Counted from the first letter of the stretch, positions 1 to 9,085 are shown. The stretch: 64,000 nucleotides of DNA from Clostridiales bacterium (GCA_918262735.1 CAKJYJ010000003.1:20883-84882); one strand, 5' to 3'. Numbers and translations: made by a program. Notes: generated by a model from the sequence alone, not told the origin.

Positions 1-1581
1 AATAACTACACATTAACAACAACCAAGCATGGTAATATACTGTATACAGATAAGAATTTTTCAAAAACTTTTGGTAATGTTAACCTTAGAGAATGCATTA
101 TAAATAATGAAAGTAATTATGTTGATGAATTATCTTCTGGAAGACTTTTATATTTTGACCTTAAGGATAAAGAAGGTGTTAGTCATATAGTGGCTTTTAA
201 TGCTACTAGTGGACTTGGACAATATAAAATGGTTGGTAGTGACATTTCCACATTTATGGCAAAACATGATGACCTTCTAAGCGAGCATGAAACAGATTTC
301 CAAACGGGATTAAAGAATGCAATACCATTTGAAAGAGATTGGAAAGAATATATTGAAACGGGTAATTATAACGATGGATTGATATGCTTTTTTGGTGTTC
401 AACAACTAAACTATTATAGTATACTTTATGGGCAAAAAAACTTCATGAAAGGTTATAAAATTGCACTACAAAAATTCAGAGAATATTTGATTGAATATGG
501 TGAAGTGTATACCATAAATGGTTACAACTTTGTTTTGGTAAAAGATAAAGATAAAAGAGATAAATTTATTAGCAATATAAGGGAAATAAGTGGACAATTA
601 AACCAAGCCGTTAGTTTGGGCAACCAACTTATTAAACCCGATGTTCGTATGGGTGCAATCTTCCTGACAAACATTGTTAAAGATACAAGGCTAGATTATA
701 TTTTAAGTGCTGGTAGAAGAGCATTAAATGCGGCTACCATTACAGATCAGTTGCCATATTACATTCAAAGGTCAACTAACTTTGGAGAAACATCATATCA
801 GGTTGTTACCGCTGAACAAGTTCGTGATCTTATTGATAGGGGCGGAGTTGATATTTGGTTTCAACCGCAGGTTAATCCTTTTGATGAAAGGGTTGTTGGT
901 CTGGAAGGGCTGTTTAGAATAACAGATAAAAAAGCAAGCGATGTTAAAACCAGTGACTTTATTGAATCCGCTGAAAAAAATGGATGTATTGTTGAACTTG
1001 GTGAGTTTATTTATAAAAAATGTATGGATTTTGCTGTTACAATGCAAAATTATGGTGTTACCGTATCGGTTAACGTTTCGCCAATACAATTTATGCAAGC
1101 TGGTTTTTGTGAAAAGTTTTTGGAAGAGTATAGAAAGAGAAATCTTAAACCAAATTCAATTCATATTGAAATTCTTGAAAGCACAATGATTTATTCAATC
1201 GAAGATGTTATTAATAAGCTTAACATTTTCAAAAAGAACGGAATTGGTGTTGAGGTTGATGATTTTGGTATTGCATACTCTTGTATGTCGTATTTAAGTA
1301 AATTACCAATAAGCACACTTAAGATTGATATGGCATTCATTAAAAATATTGATAAAAATAACAATGATAGAGCACTGGTTAAAAATATTATTAACATAAC
1401 AAAAGATCTAAAGCTAGAATGCGTTGCAGAAGGCGTTGAAACAAAAGAGGAATTAGATGTTTTGAAGAAATATGGTTGCGAAATTATTCAGGGTTATTAT
1501 TATTCAAAAGCCTTACCTCGTGAACAGGTTTTGGATTATATTAAAAAGATGAATAAATTGGAGGTAGAAAATAATGGTTAA
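1..1581 (+). CDS. GGDEF-EAL protein, 5' partial
   Basis: The reading frame is open from base 1, so the gene begins before the window; 526 codons are visible. An N-terminal stretch of unclear, possibly sensory, type is followed by a degenerate GGDEF domain (the signature loop reads INGYNFVL, so cyclase activity is unlikely) and a complete EAL domain. The EAL residues expected for c-di-GMP phosphodiesterase are present: the E of EGLFR (codon at 904), NVSP, EILES, DDFG (about 1258-1269), LKID, EGVET and QGYY. It is therefore probably an active c-di-GMP hydrolase. The next gene overlaps it by 8 nt. GTG at 190 is internal, not the start. The family call is secure; activity is inferred from motifs. 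Confidence 0.9.
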   Translation, partial: NNYTLTTTKHGNILYTDKNFSKTFGNVNLRECIINNESNYVDELSSGRLLYFDLKDKEGVSHIVAFNATSGLGQYKMVGSDISTFMAKHDDLLSEHETDFQTGLKNAIPFERDWKEYIETGNYNDGLICFFGVQQLNYYSILYGQKNFMKGYKIALQKFREYLIEYGEVYTINGYNFVLVKDKDKRDKFISNIREISGQLNQAVSLGNQLIKPDVRMGAIFLTNIVKDTRLDYILSAGRRALNAATITDQLPYYIQRSTNFGETSYQVVTAEQVRDLIDRGGVDIWFQPQVNPFDERVVGLEGLFRITDKKASDVKTSDFIESAEKNGCIVELGEFIYKKCMDFAVTMQNYGVTVSVNVSPIQFMQAGFCEKFLEEYRKRNLKPNSIHIEILESTMIYSIEDVINKLNIFKKNGIGVEVDDFGIAYSCMSYLSKLPISTLKIDMAFIKNIDKNNNDRALVKNIINITKDLKLECVAEGVETKEELDVLKKYGCEIIQGYYYSKALPREQVLDYIKKMNKLEVENNG

Positions 1582-3049
1582 TTGTTTGTTGTATGCTGAT
1601 GGTGATTTAAACCTTGATTCAAGTGCATATATTATTTTTACAATATTGGGCATCATTGTTTTGATTTTGCTTACTATATTTTTAATTTTCAGAGTTAGAA
1701 AAGATTATTACATTGCAAAGTATCTTGGCTATGATAAAGGGCTTATGCCTCTTGAAAGATTTAAGGTTGTTGCTGATAAAATAGCCAAACTTAAAACAAA
1801 AAGCTTAAAATATGGTATATTTCAGGTTGATATAAGAAAATATGATGAATTGAAAAACAATATTGGGGAAGAACAACTTAAAGCAATTGTAAGCGAAATG
1901 TCTTCAATTATACAAAAATTGGTTCCTTATGGAATTAGAATAACAAATGTTGGAAAATCATTTTATGTTATTATGATTATAAATGAGGAATACACACTTG
2001 AAAACTTGTGTCGTTTATTGATAAATAATCTTTCAAAACAATATGAACTTGGCGAAAGTTTAATCATTGAGGTTAATGTTAATACGGCGGCAGGAAACAT
2101 ACCAGAAGCTGGTAACACATTTGATGAACTTGCAAAATCATTAGAGCAAACGATGGTTCTTTCAAAAAGACAGGGTGAAAACTATTACGTTCTTTATAAT
2201 GTTAAATATTCTAATGAAAAAACAATGGAATATCAATACTATCAGGAAATTAGAGAAGCAATAGAAAAGAAAGAGTTTATTTTGCATTATCAACCCATTA
2301 TTGAAACAAACAAGTTTGAGGTTGTTGGTGCAGAGTCGCTTATTAGGTGGGCACATAAAACAAGAGGCATTTTGCTTCCAAAAGAGTTCTTGTCTATTAT
2401 GGAACAAACGGGGGATATAAACTGGGTTGGTTTATGGTGTGTTGAACAAATGGTAGCGCAAAAAACCGCGTGGAATAACGAGTGTGATAAGTTATTTACG
2501 GTGGCGTGTAACCTTTCTGAAAAACAACTTTTAAATCCACAATTATACCCAGAGTTTAAGAGGATTATAAGAAAACAAAAATTTGACCCAACTAGTTTGG
2601 CATTTGAAATTTCTGATATTGGTATGTATAATATTTCAAATGTTGTTAAGGCAAATATTGACGGCCTTGCAGAACTTGGATGTAAAATATTTATTGATGA
2701 TTTTGGTAATAAATTTTCATCTCCAACCGGATTGTTGGATTTACCAGTTAATGGAATAAAAGTTGGTAGACAGTTCTGGAAAAAGATTGACACTTCAAAT
2801 ATTGTTAAAAACACCATTAATATTTTGGTTGAATATGCATCAGAAAAAGGTATTATGCTTGTTGCAGTTGGTGTTGAAGATAGAGAAGAAATGAACAATC
2901 TAAGAGCAATTGGTATTAACTATATGCAAGGGTATTTGTTCTCTAAACAAAAAGACCCAAGTGACTTTATTTCAGATGTTATTTATACTCCATGGGCCGG
3001 TAACCTAAAGAGGAGATCAAACAAACCAACAGAAAATAAAGACGAATAA
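1574..3049 (+). CDS. Membrane-anchored degenerate GGDEF-EAL protein
   Basis: 491 residues. One hydrophobic segment (about residues 19-41) anchors a cytoplasmic degenerate GGDEF domain (GKSFYVI in place of the signature) and an EAL-type domain. The EAL keeps AESL (E254), CNLS, FEIS, IDDFG, IKVG and MQGY, but the AEGVE motif reads AVGVE, replacing a metal or catalytic glutamate with Val432. The protein is probably a poor or inactive phosphodiesterase acting as a c-di-GMP sensor or a partner of the upstream EAL protein. The ATG follows GGAGG (1560-1564) inside the upstream gene, so the two are translationally coupled. A terminator follows at 3056. Confidence 0.88.
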   Translation: MVNCLLYADGDLNLDSSAYIIFTILGIIVLILLTIFLIFRVRKDYYIAKYLGYDKGLMPLERFKVVADKIAKLKTKSLKYGIFQVDIRKYDELKNNIGEEQLKAIVSEMSSIIQKLVPYGIRITNVGKSFYVIMIINEEYTLENLCRLLINNLSKQYELGESLIIEVNVNTAAGNIPEAGNTFDELAKSLEQTMVLSKRQGENYYVLYNVKYSNEKTMEYQYYQEIREAIEKKEFILHYQPIIETNKFEVVGAESLIRWAHKTRGILLPKEFLSIMEQTGDINWVGLWCVEQMVAQKTAWNNECDKLFTVACNLSEKQLLNPQLYPEFKRIIRKQKFDPTSLAFEISDIGMYNISNVVKANIDGLAELGCKIFIDDFGNKFSSPTGLLDLPVNGIKVGRQFWKKIDTSNIVKNTINILVEYASEKGIMLVAVGVEDREEMNNLRAIGINYMQGYLFSKQKDPSDFISDVIYTPWAGNLKRRSNKPTENKDE

Positions 3050-3055
3050 ACGAAA

Positions 3056-3079
3056 ACAGAGCGTAAGGCTCTGTTTTTT
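3056..3079 (+). terminator. Intrinsic terminator of the GGDEF-EAL pair
   Basis: A 7-bp stem ACAGAGC/GCTCTGT with loop GTAAG is followed by a run of Ts, directly after the stop codon at 3049. Confidence 0.9.
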
Positions 3080-3084
3080 AGATG

Positions 3085-3113
3085 TTGAAAAACAGAATAA
3101 AGTATGGTATAAT
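3085..3113 (+). promoter_or_regulatory. Housekeeping-type promoter
   Basis: TTGAAA (3085-3090), a 17-bp spacer and TATAAT (3108-3113) with an upstream TG. It lies 20 bp before the ATG at 3134, which has its own AGAGGG ribosome site. Confidence 0.8.
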
Positions 3114-3133
3114 GATAGTGAGAGGGTAATGAC

Positions 3134-4018
3134 ATGGAAGATTCAAAAAAAATAATAGTTGATGCGGCAAAGCAATATGCCATGTATTTGGCTAAAAACA
3201 TACCGCAAAAATTTGATAGCGGTGAGGTAAAATACTATTTTAGTGGTTCACTTGCCATGCTTTTACTAAGTTCCGCAGAAACAATTAAAACTTCATTTTT
3301 AGATGGTAAGGGACGATTTGTTGGTAGAGCCAACGAAATTGTTGTTTCAAAAAAGGCGAAAGATGCACTATTACAAGGAGTAAGAAATATTGGAATAGAT
3401 GTTGATGTTGTTACAATAGATGATAATTGTTTTGACGGAATGGGTAAGATATATAATTTATCAACAGTAAGGCAGAATTGTGACCTAGCAACAAAATTGT
3501 GTCCAGCCTGGGAAAAACACAACGGAACAATGTATTTTGACATGCTTTCAGATGAACGTAAGATAACAGGACATGATGTTGCTGAGATTATTACAAAAGA
3601 TGGAAACAGGGTTTATGTTTCAAGTCCAATAAGTTTAATTATGCATAAATTTGCGGATACAATTGTTTGCTTAACTGCAATGCAAAGATATAAAAGGAAA
3701 GATCATATTAATCTAGAAGGATTGAGAGAGGAAAGTGAAAAATATGTAAAAGATATTAATGATTTTACTTCAATGTTTAATTGCGTTGTTTCAATATATC
3801 CTCTATTAGATTTTGAAGGGTTTATTAAACACACTTTAGAAATGTGTCCACAAACTGCGTTTTCACGAGTTCTAACAGACGACAACTCTCAAGCCATGAT
3901 AAAACTGTTTATTAATGATGCAAAAGAGCTTGTTGACGACAAAGGAGCATTTCTTGATTTTGCTAGAGCAATAACAAGTGAAAATGAAAGGTTAGTTAAT
4001 GGTGGTAGAGAAATATAA
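3134..4018 (+). CDS. Nucleotidyltransferase-like protein
   Basis: 294 residues, soluble. An early YYFSGSLAM segment, a later GIDVDVVTID acidic strand and a SPISLIMHKFADT helix resemble the layout of nucleotidyltransferase-fold proteins of the AbiEii or minimal-NTase kind (Gly-Ser motif, then an acidic strand). No exact GS-x10-DxD signature was found, so the assignment is tentative and no substrate can be named. It is a single-gene unit with its own promoter and ribosome site, and ends before a bidirectional terminator. There is no adjacent kinase or antitoxin-like partner on the same strand, which argues against a simple toxin-antitoxin reading. Confidence 0.55.
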   Translation: MEDSKKIIVDAAKQYAMYLAKNIPQKFDSGEVKYYFSGSLAMLLLSSAETIKTSFLDGKGRFVGRANEIVVSKKAKDALLQGVRNIGIDVDVVTIDDNCFDGMGKIYNLSTVRQNCDLATKLCPAWEKHNGTMYFDMLSDERKITGHDVAEIITKDGNRVYVSSPISLIMHKFADTIVCLTAMQRYKRKDHINLEGLREESEKYVKDINDFTSMFNCVVSIYPLLDFEGFIKHTLEMCPQTAFSRVLTDDNSQAMIKLFINDAKELVDDKGAFLDFARAITSENERLVNGGREI

Positions 4019-4055
4019 TTATTCTATAGCAAATTAAAATAAATGTTTGTTTTAA

Positions 4056-4083
4056 AAAAATGAACACGTTTGTGTTCATTTTT
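4056..4083. terminator. Bidirectional terminator
   Basis: TGAACAC/GTGTTCA stem with GTTT loop, flanked by an A-run on the left and a T-run on the right. It serves the convergent genes ending at 4018 (+) and 4110 (-). Confidence 0.88.
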
Positions 4084-4109
4084 TGTGTTTAATAAAAGAT
4101 TACAATATT

Positions 4110-4493
4110 TTATTTTGTGAATCCCTCTTCTAGTTTTTTTGTTTCATTATCATAGCTATTTTCATATTTGCGCATTTGAGATTCTTTTTTTGCTTCTCTC
4201 ATTTTTAAGAATTCTTTTTTATATTCATCACCAAATTTGTTATACATAAATTTTAACCAAGATTTATTATTTATTTCTGGGTTTATTGTGCCGTGTTTTG
4301 CACAACTAACAAACTCGAAGTCAGTGAAGGTGTATTTAACATATTCTGTGCAAAAGACAATTTTGTCATTATTATTAACATAATAAATTGGATTATCAAA
4401 AACAAATAAATTTGGTATTAATGTTTCAATTTTTCCAAACCTATTTTCCAAAAAGGTTTTAATATCTGTCATAGTTAATTTTTCAACAAACAT
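4110..4493 (-). CDS. Hypothetical protein, 127 residues
   Basis: A small soluble protein of no recognised family. The N-terminal two thirds look globular, with aromatic-rich strands. The last 40 residues are a charged Lys/Glu helix. TAGGAGAT precedes the ATG and a strong promoter lies upstream, so it is very likely expressed. No conserved catalytic motif is visible and no functional partner is adjacent. Confidence 0.7.
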   Translation of the reverse strand: MFVEKLTMTDIKTFLENRFGKIETLIPNLFVFDNPIYYVNNNDKIVFCTEYVKYTFTDFEFVSCAKHGTINPEINNKSWLKFMYNKFGDEYKKEFLKMREAKKESQMRKYENSYDNETKKLEEGFTK

Positions 4494-4525
4494 TTTTTAT
4501 CTCCTAATCACATTTGATTACTTGC

Positions 4526-4554
4526 ATTATATCATCTTTGTTTTTATGTGTCAA
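4526..4554 (-). promoter_or_regulatory. Promoter of the 127-residue gene
   Basis: On the minus strand, TTGACA (4549-4554), 17-bp spacer, TATAAT (4526-4531). Confidence 0.88.
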
Positions 4555-4585
4555 TATTTGTGAGTAAATTTTGTTAAATAGACTA

Positions 4586-4615
4586 TTGACAAATTATGGG
4601 GTGAAGTGGTACTAT
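4586..4615 (+). promoter_or_regulatory. Promoter giving a leaderless start
   Basis: TTGACA (4586-4591), 18-bp spacer, extended TG-G-TACTAT (-10 at 4610-4615). Only 8 nt separate the -10 from the ATG at 4624, so transcription should begin at or next to the start codon. A GTG at 4606 lies inside the promoter and cannot be the start of this transcript. Confidence 0.75.
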
Positions 4616-4623
4616 TTTTCTGT

Positions 4624-5337
4624 ATGAAAAGAGTTGATTTAACTGTTGAACAATTAAGAAATATTGTTGCAAAAAATGAGGTTGTTGGCCGTGGAAGTTT
4701 TGGGATTATATATAAACTAAACGATGACACCTTGTTTAAGTTTGAGTATAAGGACTATTTTGATGATTTTGAAGTGAAAGATGGGAGAGTTAACCTTAAA
4801 AAACTATTGGACATTTCCGAAACAATTGAAAACAGAAAGAAGATTAATCGTGAATTAAACTTCAAACCAAGTGCAGAGGTTGAAAAAATAATTAAACTTC
4901 AAGATAAGGTTCATTTAACAAAACTAACCCAAGGCCTTGTTTATGTGAATAATCATTGTGTTGGTTATCTTTTATATTATCACAAAAACATGGTTAATCT
5001 TTTTGAATATATTAAGGACAATAAAATTAATGATAAAGACAAAAAACAGATACTCGAAAACATAAAAAATGCAATTCAGGAATTATGCGATAATAATATT
5101 TATATGACAGATTTAACAACGCACAACATATTAATAAATCCTGCCAATAATGAAATTCAGTTAATTGATTTTGAAGACTCCTGGACGTCTGTTAGGGAAG
5201 AGGGTGCTCCAGAATATATTAAAAATACAGTTAAAAGAGAAATAAAAGATATTCACAATTATATTTACGATATTGATGAAGACAAGGAATTTTTTAATAA
5301 CATTCTAAAAAGAAAAGATGTGGGATTAACTAAGTAA
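4624..5337 (+). CDS. Protein kinase-like phosphotransferase
   Basis: 237 residues with a minimal kinase fold. It has a glycine-rich loop VGRGSFGIIY (residues 21-30), a catalytic loop MTDLTTHN with D163 and N168 in the HRD-x4-N positions, and a DFE metal site at D182 in place of DFG. The family could be a small Ser/Thr kinase or an aminoglycoside- or choline-kinase relative; the substrate cannot be told. There is no membrane segment and no PASTA repeat. The start at 4624 was chosen because the in-frame GTG at 4606 is within the promoter. No ribosome site precedes it. Confidence 0.75.
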   Translation: MKRVDLTVEQLRNIVAKNEVVGRGSFGIIYKLNDDTLFKFEYKDYFDDFEVKDGRVNLKKLLDISETIENRKKINRELNFKPSAEVEKIIKLQDKVHLTKLTQGLVYVNNHCVGYLLYYHKNMVNLFEYIKDNKINDKDKKQILENIKNAIQELCDNNIYMTDLTTHNILINPANNEIQLIDFEDSWTSVREEGAPEYIKNTVKREIKDIHNYIYDIDEDKEFFNNILKRKDVGLTK

Positions 5338-5355
5338 TTAATACATAGTTATATT

Positions 5356-5386
5356 AGAAAAAACAGAGGAATCACCTCTGTTTTTT
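5356..5386. terminator. Bidirectional terminator
   Basis: AACAGAGG/CCTCTGTT (5362-5369 and 5375-5382) with A and T runs on either side, between convergent genes. Confidence 0.9.
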
Positions 5387-5401
5387 GATATATAATTGTT
5401 A

Positions 5402-6958
5402 TTAAATTTTATTAAACAGTTTTTTACCTTTTGTGAATAATAAAACTGTAAATAACATTAGAAGAAGAATGTAAACTCCTGCGGTTATTATAGCAATTGT
5501 TGATAGTTTTAACTTAAATATTAAATATAGTGCAATTGGGATTGCTGTTATAATAAATCCCCAAACCATTGAAAGAAGAACCGACAAGCTTTGTTTAACA
5601 ACCTGTGTTTCATTGTCCCAATTCATTTTTGGATACATTAAGTTAATCATAAGTCCAGCAATGTCTGTGATTAATAAGAATACAAATGTTATTGCAAATA
5701 CTATTAACGATTGAATAATACTGCTAAAAACAATTCCATATATAACTGACGAGATAAATATTGCAGGGGTCATAACAATTATTGGAACAAATAGTTTTGA
5801 CCAAAAAACTTGTGTTGTTGATACGGGAAGTGAGTGAAGTAGCCAAATTGATTTTCCCTCTAGTGAAACAGAAACACCCGAAATGCAAGTCATTCCAATA
5901 CAGAAGTTAATAATAAGTGCAAATATAAATTGAAAATCGTTTGGATCAATTGGTAAATTAAAGGTGTTTGTTAGACCATCTGCCCCCAAAATTGCAATGG
6001 CAACTGAAAGAACAAGAATTAGAATGGGGCCTATTATTGTGTTTACTAGGTAGGCTGGAGTTGAAAAGTAGTTTACAATTTCTTTGTGAAGCAAATGTCT
6101 AAATGGTTGTTGTTTGTCTTTTAGTATAACGTTTTCTTTTTTACTTGTGTAAACACCATAATTTTTACCATAAACCTTTATTTGTAAGAGAACTCCAATA
6201 AACGCTGGTATGATTGTAATTCCAGCAAAAACAAGGATTGAGATAAGTGATTGGTCAAATATAAATGTTAATATTTGGTTACTGATGACCCTATCTTGAA
6301 AATAACTCTCCATGCTGTCAAATTGAACCGTTCCATAGCCGCTGGTTTTAACAAGCATTAGGGCAATTAAAGCTATGTAACATATTGTTGGAATAAGCGA
6401 TTTTAATATGGTTCCAAACTTCATTCTGTTGAATAATCTAATAACCAAGAATTGCATAATTAAGCTCACGCCCACACTAAGTAGGGGTAAGAAAATAACA
6501 ACCAACAATCCAAATATCAATATTGAAACAGAAAATACTGGTGCAGTTATTTCGTATAACACAATAAATGGAAGCAAAAGAATAATTGTAAAGATCAAAT
6601 CAAAAGCATATTTGTTTATTAGTTTTGAAATAATTATGTATCGTTTTTTAATTGGCAAGGAAAGAAGCAAATCCGAATCATTTCCTTTTGTTTTTGCTGT
6701 AACACGCATTACTCCAATGATTAATATTGTTACTAGGGTGGTTATTATACCATGAAAAACGCATAGTTTACCAAGACCTAGTGGTCCAAGCCCTTCAAAC
6801 ATTGACCATGCTTGAAATGAATACAGAACCAAAAGCCCAATCACACCAAGCACAAGCAGAGCAACTGCTGTTTGGGTTGATTTTCGCTTTCTTTTTCCTT
6901 GCATTGCCCCAAGCAACATAATAAAGTTGTTTTTTAATAATATTCTAAGACTACTCAT
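5402..6958 (-). CDS. ABC exporter permease subunit
   Basis: 518 residues, about twelve hydrophobic segments and few polar loops, in the cytoplasmic membrane. It begins MSSLRILLKNNF and its ATG overlaps the end of the ATPase gene by 8 nt. With the adjacent ATPase it forms a two-gene transporter. The large loop around the middle with charged residues and the duplicated arrangement resemble ABC-2-like exporter permeases of Bacillota. The cargo is unknown. A longer in-frame start exists upstream inside the ATPase gene but would overlap it heavily and lacks a ribosome site. Confidence 0.82.
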   Translation of the reverse strand: MSSLRILLKNNFIMLLGAMQGKRKRKSTQTAVALLVLGVIGLLVLYSFQAWSMFEGLGPLGLGKLCVFHGIITTLVTILIIGVMRVTAKTKGNDSDLLLSLPIKKRYIIISKLINKYAFDLIFTIILLLPFIVLYEITAPVFSVSILIFGLLVVIFLPLLSVGVSLIMQFLVIRLFNRMKFGTILKSLIPTICYIALIALMLVKTSGYGTVQFDSMESYFQDRVISNQILTFIFDQSLISILVFAGITIIPAFIGVLLQIKVYGKNYGVYTSKKENVILKDKQQPFRHLLHKEIVNYFSTPAYLVNTIIGPILILVLSVAIAILGADGLTNTFNLPIDPNDFQFIFALIINFCIGMTCISGVSVSLEGKSIWLLHSLPVSTTQVFWSKLFVPIIVMTPAIFISSVIYGIVFSSIIQSLIVFAITFVFLLITDIAGLMINLMYPKMNWDNETQVVKQSLSVLLSMVWGFIITAIPIALYLIFKLKLSTIAIITAGVYILLLMLFTVLLFTKGKKLFNKI

Positions 6959-7664
6959 TATCAACACTCTCCAAGAATACTTTTTCCAAACTTTTATCTT
7001 TTTTAACTTCTTCCATTGTTCCGCAGGCAATTATTTTGCCCTCTTTAATGATTGCAACCTTGTTGCAAAGTTTTTCGGCAACTTCAAGAACGTGTGTTGA
7101 GAAGAATATGGCACATCCATCATTTACTAGTTTTTTCATAATTTCTTTAACGGTAAAGCTTGCCTTTGGGTCAAGGCCAACAAATGGCTCATCCATAACA
7201 ATTAGCTTTGGTTTATGTATAAATGCGGATATCAAAACCAATTTTTGTTTCATACCGTGTGAATATGTTGATATTGGACTATTTAAGTCTTTTTCAAGAC
7301 CTAGTTGTTCGGCATATTCTATGGCAAGTTTATTTCTTTCTTCTTTACCAATATTAAACACATCTGCAATAAATTCTAAATATTGAACACCGGTTAGTGA
7401 TTCATATATGTCTGGATTGTCTGGAATATATGCTAAAACCTTTTTGCATTCAACGGGGTTTTTAACAATATCCATACCATCAATTAATATTTCTCCGCTG
7501 TTAAAATCATTAATTCCAACAACGCTTTTTATTGTTGTTGTTTTTCCGGCACCGTTTGGGCCAATAAAAGCAAAAATATCGCCATTTTCAACTTTAAGTG
7601 ATATATTGTCAACAGCAACTTTATTATTTGAATAAATTTTTGTAAAATTCTTTATTTCAAGCAT
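6951..7664 (-). CDS. ABC transporter ATP-binding protein
   Basis: 237 residues, the nucleotide-binding subunit of the exporter. It contains Walker A GPNGAGKTT, an ABC signature YSHGMKQKL (SHG in place of SGG), Walker B LIVMDEP and the switch histidine in FFSTHVLE. The start is the ATG at 7664, which has GGAGG (7670-7674) five bases upstream; a slightly longer frame has no such site. The order ATPase-permease and the 8-nt overlap indicate a coupled operon. The family handles drug, lipid or peptide export; nothing here fixes the substrate. Confidence 0.92.
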   Translation of the reverse strand: MLEIKNFTKIYSNNKVAVDNISLKVENGDIFAFIGPNGAGKTTTIKSVVGINDFNSGEILIDGMDIVKNPVECKKVLAYIPDNPDIYESLTGVQYLEFIADVFNIGKEERNKLAIEYAEQLGLEKDLNSPISTYSHGMKQKLVLISAFIHKPKLIVMDEPFVGLDPKASFTVKEIMKKLVNDGCAIFFSTHVLEVAEKLCNKVAIIKEGKIIACGTMEEVKKDKSLEKVFLESVDNE

Positions 7665-7817
7665 TAAAACCTCCAATCAAACTAGTAGTGTTATTATATA
7701 ACATGTTTGAACATTATTAATTATAATAATTTTTATAATAAATGACAAGCAAAAGAGATAAAAAGCCCCCAAAACCAAGTTATTAAACAGAGCTGTTATA
7801 TAAAAAAATAATATTTG

Positions 7818-7846
7818 TTACAAATAAACAAGAAATATGATATAAT
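7818..7846 (+). promoter_or_regulatory. Promoter of the GNAT gene
   Basis: TTACAA (7818-7823), 17-bp spacer, TATAAT (7841-7846), followed by GAGGAAAG and the ATG at 7863. Confidence 0.8.
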
Positions 7847-7862
7847 ACGGTGAGGAAAGATT

Positions 7863-8405
7863 ATGGAAAGAATATATTTAAGCATTCCAACAAAAGAAGA
7901 AATGTGGTTCAAAAAAGAATTGGAGTCCGACCCTAAAACAATGGACTATAATGCAGGGTACAACGTTTCATATAAAGGCTATAACCAAAATGATGGAACA
8001 ATACAGGAAGATTTGAAAGAATTGCAAGATGTTTGGTTTTGCAGGTGGATAGGGTATGAACCAAGCAGGTATTTTGCATTTATTAAAAGGGTGGAAGATG
8101 ATGCATACATTGGTGAAGTGTACTTCAAAGATGAAACCCCAAATGGACATGAAATTGGAATTGTTATTAAGGGTGAGTATCGTGGCAGGGGATATGCAAC
8201 AGAGGCAATATCACTTCTTTGTAAAAGGGCAGATGAGCTTGGTATAAAAAAATTATTTCACCAAATTCCAGACACGAGATTATCAGCAATTAAAGCAGAT
8301 TTGAACAATGGTTTTGTGATGGTAAAAAATAATATTCCTTGTGGTTTTACCAAATTTGGGAAAACGGAAAACGAGGTTTTACTGGTTAGGGTAAACAGCA
8401 AATAA
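7863..8405 (+). CDS. GNAT family acetyltransferase (RimJ/RimL type)
   Basis: 180 residues. The acetyl-CoA pyrophosphate loop is visible as EYRGRGYATEA, preceded by the strand GHEIGIVIKG, as in RimJ/RimL-type N-acetyltransferases that modify protein N-termini or small amines. It uses acetyl-CoA in the cytoplasm; the acceptor is not predictable. Single-gene unit with its own promoter, a good ribosome site and a terminator shared with the convergent gene downstream. Confidence 0.88.
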   Translation: MERIYLSIPTKEEMWFKKELESDPKTMDYNAGYNVSYKGYNQNDGTIQEDLKELQDVWFCRWIGYEPSRYFAFIKRVEDDAYIGEVYFKDETPNGHEIGIVIKGEYRGRGYATEAISLLCKRADELGIKKLFHQIPDTRLSAIKADLNNGFVMVKNNIPCGFTKFGKTENEVLLVRVNSK

Positions 8406-8407
8406 AT

Positions 8408-8468
8408 AAAAAAATAGGGCATAATGATAAAAATTATTAAAAATTTATCAAAAATTGCCCTATTTTTT
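8408..8468. terminator. Bidirectional terminator with a long loop
   Basis: Outer arms TAGGGCA/TGCCCTA within A and T runs; an inner stem TGATAAA/TTTATCA (8425-8431 and 8444-8450) fills the loop. Confidence 0.75.
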
Positions 8469-8480
8469 GTTATTTTTATA

Positions 8481-8930
8481 TTATTTTTCTAAATTACAAT
8501 TAATTATTCTCCTATTAATTTTTGCTTGTTCAATTTTTTTAATCCAGTTTTTATCAAATTCTTTGGCATCAATTATTGCTTCTAGTCTTTTTTTAATTCC
8601 GTAGTCATACCCGCTGTTTGTTTCTCCAAATGGAATGTAATAGCCATGTGCGGTGGTGTTAATAATTTTTGATAGAGGAATGTTCACGGTTATTATGTAG
8701 CAATTTCTGATTACGCCAATGTTACTTGGTTTGTTCTTTTCACTAATCAACTGAAGTATATGTTGACAAGCAGTTTTGTTATAAAAAAAGTGAAGGTATT
8801 TTTTACCTTGTTCATATTTATGTGTGTTAAACGGCGTTTTAATGGAATCCATACACGTTCCAAGTTTTTCCGTGTTTTCGTTAAGCATATTCAACAGTTC
8901 GGTCTTTCCAACAACTCTAAATAGTTTCAT
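8481..8930 (-). CDS. Hypothetical protein, 149 residues
   Basis: No family recognised. The text reads as a small soluble alpha/beta protein with a His/aromatic-rich middle (YLHFFYN) and a Lys-rich C-terminal helix. The start MKLFRVVGKTELL at 8930 was chosen over the 18-residue longer frame because the -10 hexamer of a strong promoter lies in that extension; the ATG is six bases after the -10, so the mRNA should be leaderless. Confidence 0.7.
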   Translation of the reverse strand: MKLFRVVGKTELLNMLNENTEKLGTCMDSIKTPFNTHKYEQGKKYLHFFYNKTACQHILQLISEKNKPSNIGVIRNCYIITVNIPLSKIINTTAHGYYIPFGETNSGYDYGIKKRLEAIIDAKEFDKNWIKKIEQAKINRRIINCNLEK

Positions 8931-8936
8931 ACAAAA

Positions 8937-8965
8937 ATTATATATCAAATAACGAAATAAATCAA
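8937..8965 (-). promoter_or_regulatory. Promoter giving a leaderless start
   Basis: Minus strand TTGATT (8960-8965), 17-bp spacer, TATAAT (8937-8942), then 6 nt and the ATG at 8930. No ribosome site can fit. Confidence 0.78.
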
Positions 8966-9034
8966 TATACATTTTTTGAGGCAATGATTTTATTTTGAAT
9001 GTTTACTAATATGTTATTAATAACATTATTAGTA

Positions 9035-9063
9035 TTGACCATTTTTTTAATTTGTGCTAAAAT
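9035..9063 (+). promoter_or_regulatory. Promoter of the LRR gene
   Basis: TTGACC (9035-9040), 17-bp spacer, extended TG-C-TAAAAT (-10 at 9058-9063); GAGAGG (9072-9077) then precedes the ATG at 9086. Confidence 0.85.
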
Positions 9064-9085
9064 ACTAAAAAGAGAGGCTAATTAA

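Noticed and set aside
190..192. GTG as the start of the first GGDEF-EAL gene
   Set aside because: The frame is open upstream to base 1 with coherent coding sequence, so the gene simply enters from outside the window.
2290..2898. 202-codon antisense frame within the second GGDEF-EAL gene
   Set aside because: Shadow of a clear coding sequence on the other strand; Ser/Ile-rich composition typical of antisense reading.
7703..7714. Inverted repeat ATGTT-TG-AACAT near the ABC exporter promoter
   Set aside because: Half sites of five bases in AT-rich DNA are expected by chance and no regulator gene is adjacent.
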